Assembly (NCBI GenBank): GCA_014204435.1
Contig: JACHLF010000005.1
Coordinates: forward strand, 1-64,000
From: Mycobacteroides chelonae
GTDB taxonomy: Bacteria; Actinomycetota; Actinomycetes; Mycobacteriales; Mycobacteriaceae
Direction of reading: 5' to 3'
Length of the DNA: 64,000 bases
Below the pieces are notes generated by a model that made no database searches, was not told where the DNA came from, and saw nothing but the letters and a program-made list of their open reading frames with translations. The position numbers and the translations under genes are program-made. Shown here in pieces: positions 52,893 to 64,000 of the stretch; positions within the stretch are counted from its first letter, which is position 1, and each line of letters begins with the position of its first letter.

Positions 52893-52942
52893 TGTCGACT
52901 TACCGCACGGAAAGTCCGCGTGGACACCGCGATAAGTCGACA
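52893..52942. terminator. 14-bp stem-loop after clpB
   Basis: TGTCGACTTACCGC (52893-52906) pairs with GCGATAAGTCGACA (52929-52942) at 13 of 14 positions. The 22-base loop contains a further hairpin (GTCC/GGAC or CGGA/TCCG). It lies 13 bp after the clpB stop. Architecture mirrors the element at 45671-45727, though the sequence differs. Confidence 0.6.
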
Positions 52943-52954
52943 CCCGACAGCTAC

Positions 52955-55501
<2,547 letters not shown>

Positions 55502-55554
55502 AACACCTCCATGGGTTGAGAGAAAAGTTGGTCACTAGGTCTAACGTCGAAAAT

Positions 55555-55575
55555 ATTGAGTCTGTTCCGCTCAAC
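55555..55575. promoter_or_regulatory. HspR operator (HAIR) upstream of clpB
   Basis: ATTGAGT, seven bases, GCTCAAC matches the HAIR consensus CTTGAGT-N7-ACTCAAG in most positions and lies about 55 bp before the clpB start. HspR is encoded at 59102-59494, so ClpB belongs to the same regulon as dnaK. Confidence 0.85.
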
Positions 55576-55642
55576 TTTGAAATTTTTCCCGAAGCTCCGT
55601 CTAGCTCATCACACCCCGCAGCGCGTGGAACCCAATCGGGGC

Positions 55643-56560
55643 TCACACACGGTGACCGTGGCCCTCGAGCAGCTCGCCCACTCGCGACAGCACCGGAATC
55701 GCTCCCCCACGCAAAACCGACCAGACCTGGCGATTCAGCGGGGACTGGGGGGGTCGAATCCGCCCAATGTGAACCACAGCTGAGTTCCACCGTCCACCGG
55801 GCGCAGGCGCCAGGTCATGGTGCGCGCGGTGATCCCGCCCATGATGGAGATCTCGAATGTGCACACGATGAGCTCGGGCTCGCGGAACTCCAGGAACTGC
55901 ATCTCCACTCGGCCGCCGAACCCGAAAAGCAGTATCGGATAGGTGGCCACGGTCAACCGCGCACCCTCCTGAACCGCTCCCAAATCGTGTTCGTTCACCA
56001 CATCGCCCACAAACTCCTTGGACGTGACGACCTTCCAGACCGTGCGCGGCGGGTAGTTGTAGAACTCGCCCAGGCTGAAGGACGTCGCGTTATCGGGCGG
56101 AGGTTCGACGCCCGTCCCCGGCACGGCCAACAGCTCTCCCATGCGCGACATGGCCACGGTCCAGATTTCCCGCACCAGGGCCCGAAGTCGCACGTGGGCA
56201 GGATCGGCGACGTCGAATCCGTCGTGTACCACCAAGAGACGCGTACCGCGCGGCCCGGCATGGAGTGTCCATGTGACCTGCAGATTCAACGAGTTCTCGG
56301 GCGTGGTGAACCGATAGGCCAAACGTTCATGAGGCACGACATCGGTGAACTCGCAGTCCCCCCCCCCGGAAATTCACCTCCGGCATCGGGAAGGTGGTGA
56401 ATGAGAACGACTTACCGGTCACCACGGAACCCTGTTCGAGATCGGCCGTCCAGTCGGAGAGCGACGCGGGCGATGTCGCCGCGCGCCACACCTGCGCGGC
56501 TGGGTACGGGAAGAACTGCCCGACCGTCACCGACGTCAGGTCATCCCGCGGCGCGGCCAT
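55643..56560 (-). pseudogene. Two-domain SRPBCC protein, broken in two homopolymers
   Basis: Start ATG 56560 (MAAPRDDLTSVTVGQFFPYP). The frame runs into a G10 tract (56358-56367 as C on plus) and is then displaced; the next frame continues with CEFTDVVPHERLAYRF and a second START/AHSA1-like domain (SLGEFYNYPPRTVWKVV). At the GGFDPP tract (C7) another shift is required, after which QSPLNRQVWSVLRGG runs to the stop at 55643. Restored length is about 305 residues. Two one-base indels, both in homopolymers, suggest sequencing error, or true slippage. SRPBCC proteins bind hydrophobic ligands. Confidence 0.7.
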
Positions 56561-57135
56561 ACCCCTGGGATACCGCAGTCAGGTGGCGTGTGGGGGCAAT
56601 CAGGCGGATACATCGGTGGACAGACAACGCGGTGGCCAGTGATCGCGGCCGGCGCGTTGTCGATGCATCGGCCGAGCCTGCCCAGCGTACCGGGCCAGCC
56701 GCGTTCGGAGATCGTCCGGTAGACGCGTGACGCGGCATCATCGAGATCGAACCCGTCGTGACGCAGGGTGACCATGGTGCCGCCCGGAACCTCCTGCAGT
56801 GTCCACGTCACGGTCCATACCGTCTGCTTCGACGAATTCATGTCCCACCACCGGATCGACAGCACCCTATTGGGGGTAGCCGCCAAAACCTCGCAGGACA
56901 GCGTACCCGAGAAATCCGCCAACGGTATGGGAAAGGCGCAAAAACGGAAGCGCGTTCCAACCTCCGGCCGGAATCCAATCGGGTCCATCAGCCATTCCTC
57001 CATGACGTCCGGACACACCAGCACCGCCCATACTCGCTCGGGCGGATGTCGATAGAACTGGTCCAGAAGGATGGTGGCGATGTCGTTCGCGTCGTCGGGC
57101 ACGGCACTCTCCAGATTGGTGGGGTTACCTTTCAT
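56536..57135 (-). CDS. SRPBCC (AHSA1-like) protein
   Basis: 199 residues. ILLDQFYRHPPERVWAVL, EEWLMDPIGFRPEVGTRF and TMVTLRHDGFDLDD form the ligand-binding fold. The last 30 residues are Cys/Pro-rich and unlike the family, possibly read-through after a lost stop. It overlaps the start of the next SRPBCC gene by 25 bases. Ligand unknown; related to the copies on both sides. Confidence 0.8.
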   Translation of the reverse strand: MKGNPTNLESAVPDDANDIATILLDQFYRHPPERVWAVLVCPDVMEEWLMDPIGFRPEVGTRFRFCAFPIPLADFSGTLSCEVLAATPNRVLSIRWWDMNSSKQTVWTVTWTLQEVPGGTMVTLRHDGFDLDDAASRVYRTISERGWPGTLGRLGRCIDNAPAAITGHRVVCPPMYPPDCPHTPPDCGIPGVWPRRGMT

Positions 57136-57186
57136 ACCCCATCAATCTGGGTGACCGCCGCGTTCTCATCTGTTAGCCAAGCAAAC

Positions 57187-57615
57187 TCAGCCACACGAGC
57201 GGTCGATGTCGCCTTCGTCTGTCGAGGTAGTCGCTGCGCGCTCGATCAGACGCCCCAGGTTGGTCATCGCCGTAGGCCAGAATCGGTACGAGAGCACGCG
57301 GCCATCCTTCGCACAGCAGGGTCGTCACTGTCGAATACGGGCCGACTCAAGGTCACCATGGTGCCGTCCGAGACCGCACACGGAATCCATCTAGTTCGCC
57401 AGGCGACTGGCGCATCCAGCTTCGTATCCCACTAGGGAATCGCCAGCTCCTTGTTACACATAGCCACCAGAACCTCGCATGCGATGTTCCCCGAACAACT
57501 GGCAATCGGTACCGGAAGATCCTTGAGGCGATACCGCGTGCCCGCCTCGGGGCGACATCCGCCGGATCTTTCGGATCACCCACAGCGCGTACTCCACCGT
57601 GATTCGTTAGCCAGA
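57187..57615 (-). pseudogene. Decayed third SRPBCC copy
   Basis: The minus strand has PEAGTRYRLKDLPVPIASCS and ACEVLVAMCNKELAIP, then a TAG at about 57432, then WDTKLDAPVAWRTR; a shifted frame gives DGTMVTLSRPVFDSDDP, and another MTNLGRLIERAATTSTDEG. These align in order with the neighbour at 56536-57135. At least two frameshifts and one nonsense codon are present, with no long homopolymer at the nonsense codon, so decay is real here. Confidence 0.75.
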
Positions 57616-57699
57616 CAAACCCAGTTCGGATGCGTCGGCGGTCAAGTACCGATCAACCGTCGGCTCTAGGACGGCGACCATCTGCTCCGGTGAGGGCGA
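57607..57699 (-). other. Possible tail of a TetR-type regulator
   Basis: The reading EQMVAVLEPTVDRYLTADAS just before the stop at 57607 resembles C-termini of TetR-family proteins, but the upstream frame (to 57870) shows no helix-turn-helix. A relic is possible, and chance cannot be excluded. The rest of 57700-57854 shows no gene. Confidence 0.25.
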
Positions 57700-57854
57700 C
57701 CAGCAGCAGCGCGCGGCGGCGCGGGTGGAGGCGGTGACGCCACAGCAGTCGGCAAATTCTGATACACATCCATCACTGATCTTGTAGTGATATGACTGGC
57801 ATTCGGTGATGCTTCCAGCACACGAAGTAGCCATCGCATGGGCACCGACGGCCC

Positions 57855-59105
57855 ATGCGACCACACGCACTCTCAGACGAGTCTTGGACTCGCCTCCTAG
57901 ACTGGCTTCCCGGCAGCGAAGAACCCTGGAAGGTTAGGCAACGGAAGCTCGTGGGGCTTGAGGACGTCGAAGCACTGCACGACTTGGTCGGCGGGGTCGA
58001 GCTGTGGGGAGACAAACTTGTCCGAAGCTTCTACAGCCGCTGGTTCGCCATCGACCCCACCGTCGGCGATCTCTTTCCCGCCGACATGTCCACGCAGCGC
58101 GAGCACTTCCGGCAGGCACTCCAGTTCGTCCTCTGGGAGATGGCGGCCTATCGCACCGAGGGACTGGTCAACTTCCTGGCACAACTGGGGCGCGATCATC
58201 GGAAATTCGGCGCCACCGACAGCCAGTACGGCACCATGCGTCAGGCCCTCCTAGACACCACACGCGAAGTACTGCAACCGATTTGGGATCAGCGCATGGA
58301 GGCCACCGCTACCGAGGTGTATACGGTGATGATCGAGGTGATGCGCAGCGCCGCCGCCTCGGACAGCGGCCAGCCCTGGTGGGACGGGAAGGTCATCGAA
58401 TACCACCGCACCTCAAGGGATCTTGCGTTGATCCGACTGAAACTCAACGCACCCATGGACTACCACTGCGGGCAGTACGTACATGTGCAGGTACCGCAGA
58501 GCCCCCGGAATTGGCGCTATCTGAGCTTGGCGATTCCGCCGGACCCTGAGGGCTACCTCGAATTTCACGTCAAGGCCGTACCCGGCGGGCTTGTCAGCGG
58601 AGACATGGCCAACAAGACGAAAGTCGGTGACACCTGGCGCATCTCACCGCCGCTCGGCGCGCTGTCGGTGAACCGCGACGGTGGAGATGTGCTGATGGTC
58701 GCGGGCAGCACCGGCATCGCACCGCTGCGGTGTCTCATCATGGAGCTGTCGCAATGGGCCGAGAATCCACGGGTCCACCTGTTCTACGGGGCACGCTATC
58801 CGCAGGAACTCTACGACCTGTGGACACTGTGGCATATCGCTTCGACCAATCCGTGGCTGTCGGTCACCCCGGTGTCCGAATACCCCCGAAACCCGGACTG
58901 GGCCAACGAATACCACGATCCGACACCGCCACGGGGCCTGCACGTCCGCCAGACGGGATTGCTCTCGGAGGTGGTGACGGCCTACGGCGGCTGGGGTGAT
59001 CGCCAGATTCTGCTCGGCGGCTCCGCATCGATGATCCAGGCCACCAAGGAGGCGCTGGTCTCAAAGGGGGCCGACGCCTCCAGAATCCAGCACGACCCGC
59101 TCTAG
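57855..59105 (+). CDS. Globin-reductase, mycobacterial flavohaemoglobin-like (Rv0385-like)
   Basis: 416 residues. N-terminal globin (about 30-150) with LGRDHRKFGATDSQY at the proximal His, then FAD domain (RYLSLAIPPDPEGYLEFHVK) and NAD domain (VLMVAGSTGIAPLRCL, ILLGGSASM). The globin is unlike classical Hmp. Related to Rv0385, a type II flavohaemoglobin, proposed to use D-lactate or NADH. Convergent with hspR, stops overlapping by 4 bases. Roles in NO or redox stress are inferred. Confidence 0.9.
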   Translation: MRPHALSDESWTRLLDWLPGSEEPWKVRQRKLVGLEDVEALHDLVGGVELWGDKLVRSFYSRWFAIDPTVGDLFPADMSTQREHFRQALQFVLWEMAAYRTEGLVNFLAQLGRDHRKFGATDSQYGTMRQALLDTTREVLQPIWDQRMEATATEVYTVMIEVMRSAAASDSGQPWWDGKVIEYHRTSRDLALIRLKLNAPMDYHCGQYVHVQVPQSPRNWRYLSLAIPPDPEGYLEFHVKAVPGGLVSGDMANKTKVGDTWRISPPLGALSVNRDGGDVLMVAGSTGIAPLRCLIMELSQWAENPRVHLFYGARYPQELYDLWTLWHIASTNPWLSVTPVSEYPRNPDWANEYHDPTPPRGLHVRQTGLLSEVVTAYGGWGDRQILLGGSASMIQATKEALVSKGADASRIQHDPL

Positions 59106-59494
59106 CGTTGCTGACGCGGCTGCCAGACGACGACCGCGGTGCTCTTGGGGATGATTGCGACCTCACGGCCCGCCGTCGCCGCGCGCAACTGGGCCACCTC
59201 GGCCGTGAGCTCTGCGACCTTGGCCTGCAAAGCTTCCACCTGATTGCTCAGCTCGATAACGCGTTTGATGCCAGCGAGATTGACGCCCTCGTCTTGCGAC
59301 AGCCGCTGCACCTCGCGCAGCAGGTCCACATCACGCTGCGAGTAGCGCCGACCGCCGCCACTGGTGCGTTCGGGGATCACCAGCCCTAGCCGGTCATAGG
59401 TTCGCAGAGTCTGCGCGTGCATCCCGGCGAGCTCGGCAGCCACGGAGATCAGAAAGGTGCGGGCTCCTCGCTCCGGCTGCCGGCGGGCCGTCAT
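59102..59494 (-). CDS. hspR: Heat-shock repressor HspR
   Basis: 130 residues, MerR family. Helix-turn-helix and wing: [43 protein letters not shown]-terminal coiled coil ([16 protein letters not shown]). With DnaK as co-repressor it binds HAIR. Last gene of the operon; start overlaps the dnaJ stop (ATGA). Confidence 0.97.
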   Translation of the reverse strand: MTARRQPERGARTFLISVAAELAGMHAQTLRTYDRLGLVIPERTSGGGRRYSQRDVDLLREVQRLSQDEGVNLAGIKRVIELSNQVEALQAKVAELTAEVAQLRAATAGREVAIIPKSTAVVVWQPRQQR

Positions 59495-60675
59495 CGTGCA
59501 CCCGCCCAGCCCGCGCGCGGATCGAATCCGCTGGCCTTCTCGGCCACCTGATAGCGCTGCAACGCCTCCAGCGCACTGTCTTCCAGCTTCGAGGGCACCG
59601 CCACCTTGACGGTGACCAGCAGATCGCCGTTACCGCCCGCACGCTTCGGAATGCCGCGTCCACGCACCCGCAGGATGCGTCCGTCGGAGGTACCGGCGGG
59701 CACCTTAACCCCAACACGGCCTTCCAGTGTCGGCACGGAAACCGTGGCACCCAAAGCCAATTCAGCGAAACTCACCGGAACGGTGAGAGTCAGGTCGTCC
59801 CCGTCGCGGCTGAACACCTTGTCGGGCCGCACGTGCACGGTGACGTACAGATCGCCCGAAGGAGCACCGCGCAGTCCGGCCTCGCCCTGTCCGGCCAGCC
59901 GAATACGTTGTCCGTCGTCCACTCCCGGCGGAATCCGCACGGTGATGGTGCGGGTTCGGGTGGTGACGCCCGTTCCCTGGCAGTCGGTGCACGGGTTCTC
60001 GATGATCGAGCCCGTGCCACGGCAATCGGCGCACGGTTCGGAGAATCCGAACGCACCTTGGTTGCGATTGATGACGCCGCTGCCATTGCAGGAGCCACAG
60101 ACCTTCGGGCTGGTACCCGGGCGAGCGCCACTGCCGTGGCAGGTGGTGCACGGAGCGGGACTGGTGAGCCGCAGCGGAACCGATACGCCCTTGCATGCTT
60201 CGACGAAGTCCAGCTGGGTCTCGGTTTCCAGATCGTTACCACGGCGCGGGCGACCGGCACGCGGCTGCGCGCGCTGCCCGAACAGGCCGCCGAACAGATC
60301 GCCGATCCCGCCGCCACCGGAGGTGTCGGCGTTACCGAACAGGTCGTTCAGATTGAACTCGGCACTGTTGGCGCCGCCACTGAATCCGCCGCCGCCACCA
60401 AATCCATTGTCGCCGAAGCGCCGTCCGAACCCGCCACCGGCGAAGAGCCGACGGGTCTCGTCGTACTCCTTGCGCTTGGCCGGGTCCGACAGCACGTCCT
60501 TGGCCTCGCTGACGGCCTTGTAACGGTCCTCCGCGGCCTGGTTCCCCGGATTTCTGTCCGGGTGATTTTCGGCCAGCAGCTTGCGTGCGGCCTTCTTGAT
60601 CTCGTCCTGGCTCGCGGTGGAGGCGAGGCCGAGCTCCTTGTAGAAGTCCTTCTCGACCCATTCACGTTGCGTCAC
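59491..60675 (-). CDS. dnaJ: Chaperone DnaJ (DnaJ1)
   Basis: 394 residues, GTG start with AGGAGG upstream. J-domain with HPD ([12 protein letters not shown]), G/F-rich linker and four CxxCxGxG zinc repeats ([32 protein letters not shown]). Stimulates DnaK. Overlaps hspR. Confidence 0.98.
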   Translation of the reverse strand: MTQREWVEKDFYKELGLASTASQDEIKKAARKLLAENHPDRNPGNQAAEDRYKAVSEAKDVLSDPAKRKEYDETRRLFAGGGFGRRFGDNGFGGGGGFSGGANSAEFNLNDLFGNADTSGGGGIGDLFGGLFGQRAQPRAGRPRRGNDLETETQLDFVEACKGVSVPLRLTSPAPCTTCHGSGARPGTSPKVCGSCNGSGVINRNQGAFGFSEPCADCRGTGSIIENPCTDCQGTGVTTRTRTITVRIPPGVDDGQRIRLAGQGEAGLRGAPSGDLYVTVHVRPDKVFSRDGDDLTLTVPVSFAELALGATVSVPTLEGRVGVKVPAGTSDGRILRVRGRGIPKRAGGNGDLLVTVKVAVPSKLEDSALEALQRYQVAEKASGFDPRAGWAGAR

Positions 60676-60720
60676 CCGACATCACCTCCTTCGCGTCCAT
60701 CGGGTATTGCTGTGCAGTTC

Positions 60721-61409
60721 TTACTCTGATTCTGTCTTGGATTGCGTTTCGGCGTCCTGAGATTCAGACCCCGTTTCGGGTTCCTGCTGAGCCGTGTCGC
60801 CGGCTTCTGGCTTCGCATTCCCGTCAGTAACCACCACCATGGCGGTCCGGAGCACTCGATCGCCCATCTTGTAGCCCTTACGCAGCACCGCTGCCAACAC
60901 GGGGTGGCCGTCCTGGCCATCGTGCTGAACCGCCTCGTGCAGAGAGGGATCGAAATCGTCCCCCTCGGTGCCGAACGTCGCCAACCCCAGCCCTTCGAGA
61001 GCCGCAGTCAGCTTGTCCGAAACACTGCGCAGCGGACCCGATTCCAGGTCGCCGTGCTCCCGCGCGCGCTCGAGATCGTCGAGCACACCCAACAGCTGAG
61101 CCACCACGGAGGCCTTGGCCGAATCGATGACGACCTGCCGGTCCCGTTCCACCCGCTTGCGGTAGTTGGCGAAATCGGCATGCGCACGCTGCAGATCGGC
61201 CGTCAGTTCGGCCACCTTGGCATCCGCGTCCGAGTCGCCCTCGGAGGCCGCGGCCCCGGGTGCCGAAGCACCCGGTTCCGCTGCGGCAGCATTCTTTTCC
61301 GCTGCCTTCGCCTCTTCACGAACCGCGCCGGTGTTGGGATCGATCCGGCGCCTATCGGTGACAGTCACCGGTTCGCGATCTTCATCCCGATCTTGCCCAC
61401 CTGACGGGG

Positions 61410-61413
<4 letters not shown>
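60721..61413 (-). CDS. grpE: Nucleotide exchange factor GrpE
   Basis: 230 residues. GTG start overlaps the dnaK stop (GTGA). Ala/Glu-rich N-terminus, long helix ([20 protein letters not shown]), beta-wing ([30 protein letters not shown]). Acidic Gln/Glu tail after the wing. Works with DnaK. Confidence 0.98.
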
Positions 61414-63278
<1,865 letters not shown>

Positions 63279-63320
63279 AGTTCATTCCTCCTGTTGTATT
63301 GCTGATCTGCCTATCCAGAG

Positions 63321-63341
63321 CTTCAGTGAGATCCGCTCAAG
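63321..63341. promoter_or_regulatory. HspR operator (HAIR) upstream of dnaK, proximal
   Basis: CTTCAGT, seven bases, GCTCAAG; read on the minus strand CTTGAGC-N7-ACTGAAG, an imperfect HAIR about 45 bp from the dnaK start. Confidence 0.8.
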
Positions 63342-63374
63342 TTTGCCTCGTCCGGATCTTTTCGTCAAGCCATA

Positions 63375-63395
63375 GTTGAGTCAATGTGACTCAAG
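63375..63395. promoter_or_regulatory. HspR operator (HAIR) upstream of dnaK, distal
   Basis: TTGAGT-CAATGTG-ACTCAA (63376-63394) matches the HAIR core exactly in both arms and spacer length. It lies 54 bp from the proximal site, about five helical turns. Confidence 0.9.
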
Positions 63396-63467
63396 TTCGA
63401 CATACAGCTCAACGGGCCGTCGCCGATATTTGTTCCCGAACAGCCGAGCCACGTCCCATCAGGGATT

Positions 63468-63837
63468 TCACGGAACGCTAGCTCCTCTTGCGGCGGCATA
63501 CGAACTCGCCGCCGCGGCATTCACGAGGACCGCGACACCACCGATCAGCGGCCACACTCCGGTCGCATCTACCACGTTCACCAACCAGGTCTGCACCGCG
63601 CTCGCGGTATTGATCACCGGATCGTCGGCGCTGCCGTCCCCGAAGTTCAGTCTGATCTGGTAGTAGCCGTAATAGGTGGTGCACCACCGGAAACACGAGG
63701 CAGCACCACGGTGAGATCGCGACCGGACAGCAACCAGATTGACGGCGCGACAAGTGCTATGCCGATCGCCACGGTCGCGAAGGGCATGTACCAGCCCGCC
63801 GAGGCGACACCCGGAGAGATCACCAGTCCGAACACCG
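63468..63837 (-). pseudogene. Frameshifted membrane protein
   Basis: One minus frame reads FLTVFGLVISPG and GWYMPFATVAIGIALVAPSI, two hydrophobic segments, then drifts near 63680. A second frame continues CTTYYGYYQIRLNFGDGSAD, then an extracytoplasmic loop, a helix (WPLIGGVAVLVNAAAASSYA) and the stop at 63468-63470. A shift near 63680 is needed for one product. No family recognised. Upstream part is lost or in yet another frame. Confidence 0.5.
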
Positions 63838-64000
63838 TCAGGAACCCGCGGCCATGGCCACAGTGGCGGTGGCGGCCCTCGCGACTGCGGTCAGCCTCGA
63901 CGCCGCCTTTCCCTCGGATCCCAGGAACGTGCATGCCGGCTGGTGGGTGACGTCGTACAACGCCCACACCTTGGCATCGGTGTCTGCCAGCTGGGTGAAG
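63838..64000 (-). pseudogene. Thioredoxin-like C-terminal part, cut by window edge
   Basis: The frame ending at TGA 63838 reads FTQLADTDAKVWALYDVTHQ then PACTFLGSEG, resembling the cis-Pro segment of TlpA/MPT53-like thioredoxins (VWxxYxVxxQPAxxF). The following tail (AVARAATATVAMAAGS) is Ala-rich and atypical. Incomplete at the right edge, so whether it is a working gene cannot be told. Confidence 0.35.

Noticed and set aside
55643..56560. Programmed frameshifting in the SRPBCC gene
   Set aside because: No slippery heptamer with a downstream structure seen; two indels in homopolymers are better explained by error or decay.

Overview
The window looks like a chromosomal segment from a rapidly growing mycobacterium, most probably of the Mycobacteroides abscessus-chelonae type. 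I infer this from the GC-rich coding, MmpS/MmpL exporters, F420 enzymes, PknG/GlnX/GlnH, lipoproteins with lipoboxes and a dnaK-grpE-dnaJ-hspR operon with HAIR operators. Gene order follows the M. tuberculosis segment from about Rv0350 to Rv0419 in reverse, without its PPE genes and without mgtE next to fba. Species assignment is inference; I could not run a search.

Layout. Positions 1-1100 are poor: a G-run abutting a C-run, a C-terminal coding fragment and a decayed TauD-type dioxygenase. 1.2-7.1 kb holds a NUDIX hydrolase, a broken small secreted protein, two tandem M28 lipoprotein peptidases and an ABC exporter pair. 7.1-9.9 kb is thiamine synthesis: thiO-thiS-thiG behind a TPP riboswitch, with thiE divergent. 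10-15.3 kb has mutT3, a tiny unlisted lipoprotein, and the amino-acid sensing unit glnX-glnH-pknG. 15.3-22.9 kb is one minus-strand run: fgd1, a small split-barrel protein, a GH38 alpha-mannosidase, pta and ackA. 23-26.7 kb is an accessory patch: a metallo-beta-lactamase-fold gene, a strong inverted repeat, an alpha/beta hydrolase and an unusual fusion of an F420-reductase-like barrel to a seven-bladed propeller. 26.7-30.2 kb is an MmpL exporter with a lipoprotein partner.

30.2-34.2 kb is a tightly overlapping operon, purT to metZ, plus a UBP zinc-finger protein. 34.3-44.5 kb carries a Na+/H+ antiporter, Rv0356c-like protein, purA, an M50 protease, a CDF zinc exporter, fba, DedA and small conserved genes, one frameshifted. 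44.5-48.7 kb holds GH76, trmH, a lipoprotein, pyrE and an SDR. An mmpS-mmpL pair follows (48.8-52.1 kb). 52.1-63.3 kb is the heat-shock region: clpB, a decaying SRPBCC gene cluster, a globin-reductase, and hspR/dnaJ/grpE/dnaK, with HspR sites upstream of both clpB and dnaK. The right edge holds a broken membrane-protein gene and a thioredoxin-like tail.

The most promising unknown is the hydrolase plus F420-barrel/propeller pair at 24.2-26.7 kb beside a long inverted repeat. Next are the SRPBCC cluster with homopolymer-linked frameshifts, an MmpL with Asn at the usual TM4 Asp position, and two intergenic stem-loops that share an architecture. Several frameshifts lie in homopolymers, so assembly error must be excluded before biology is inferred from them.
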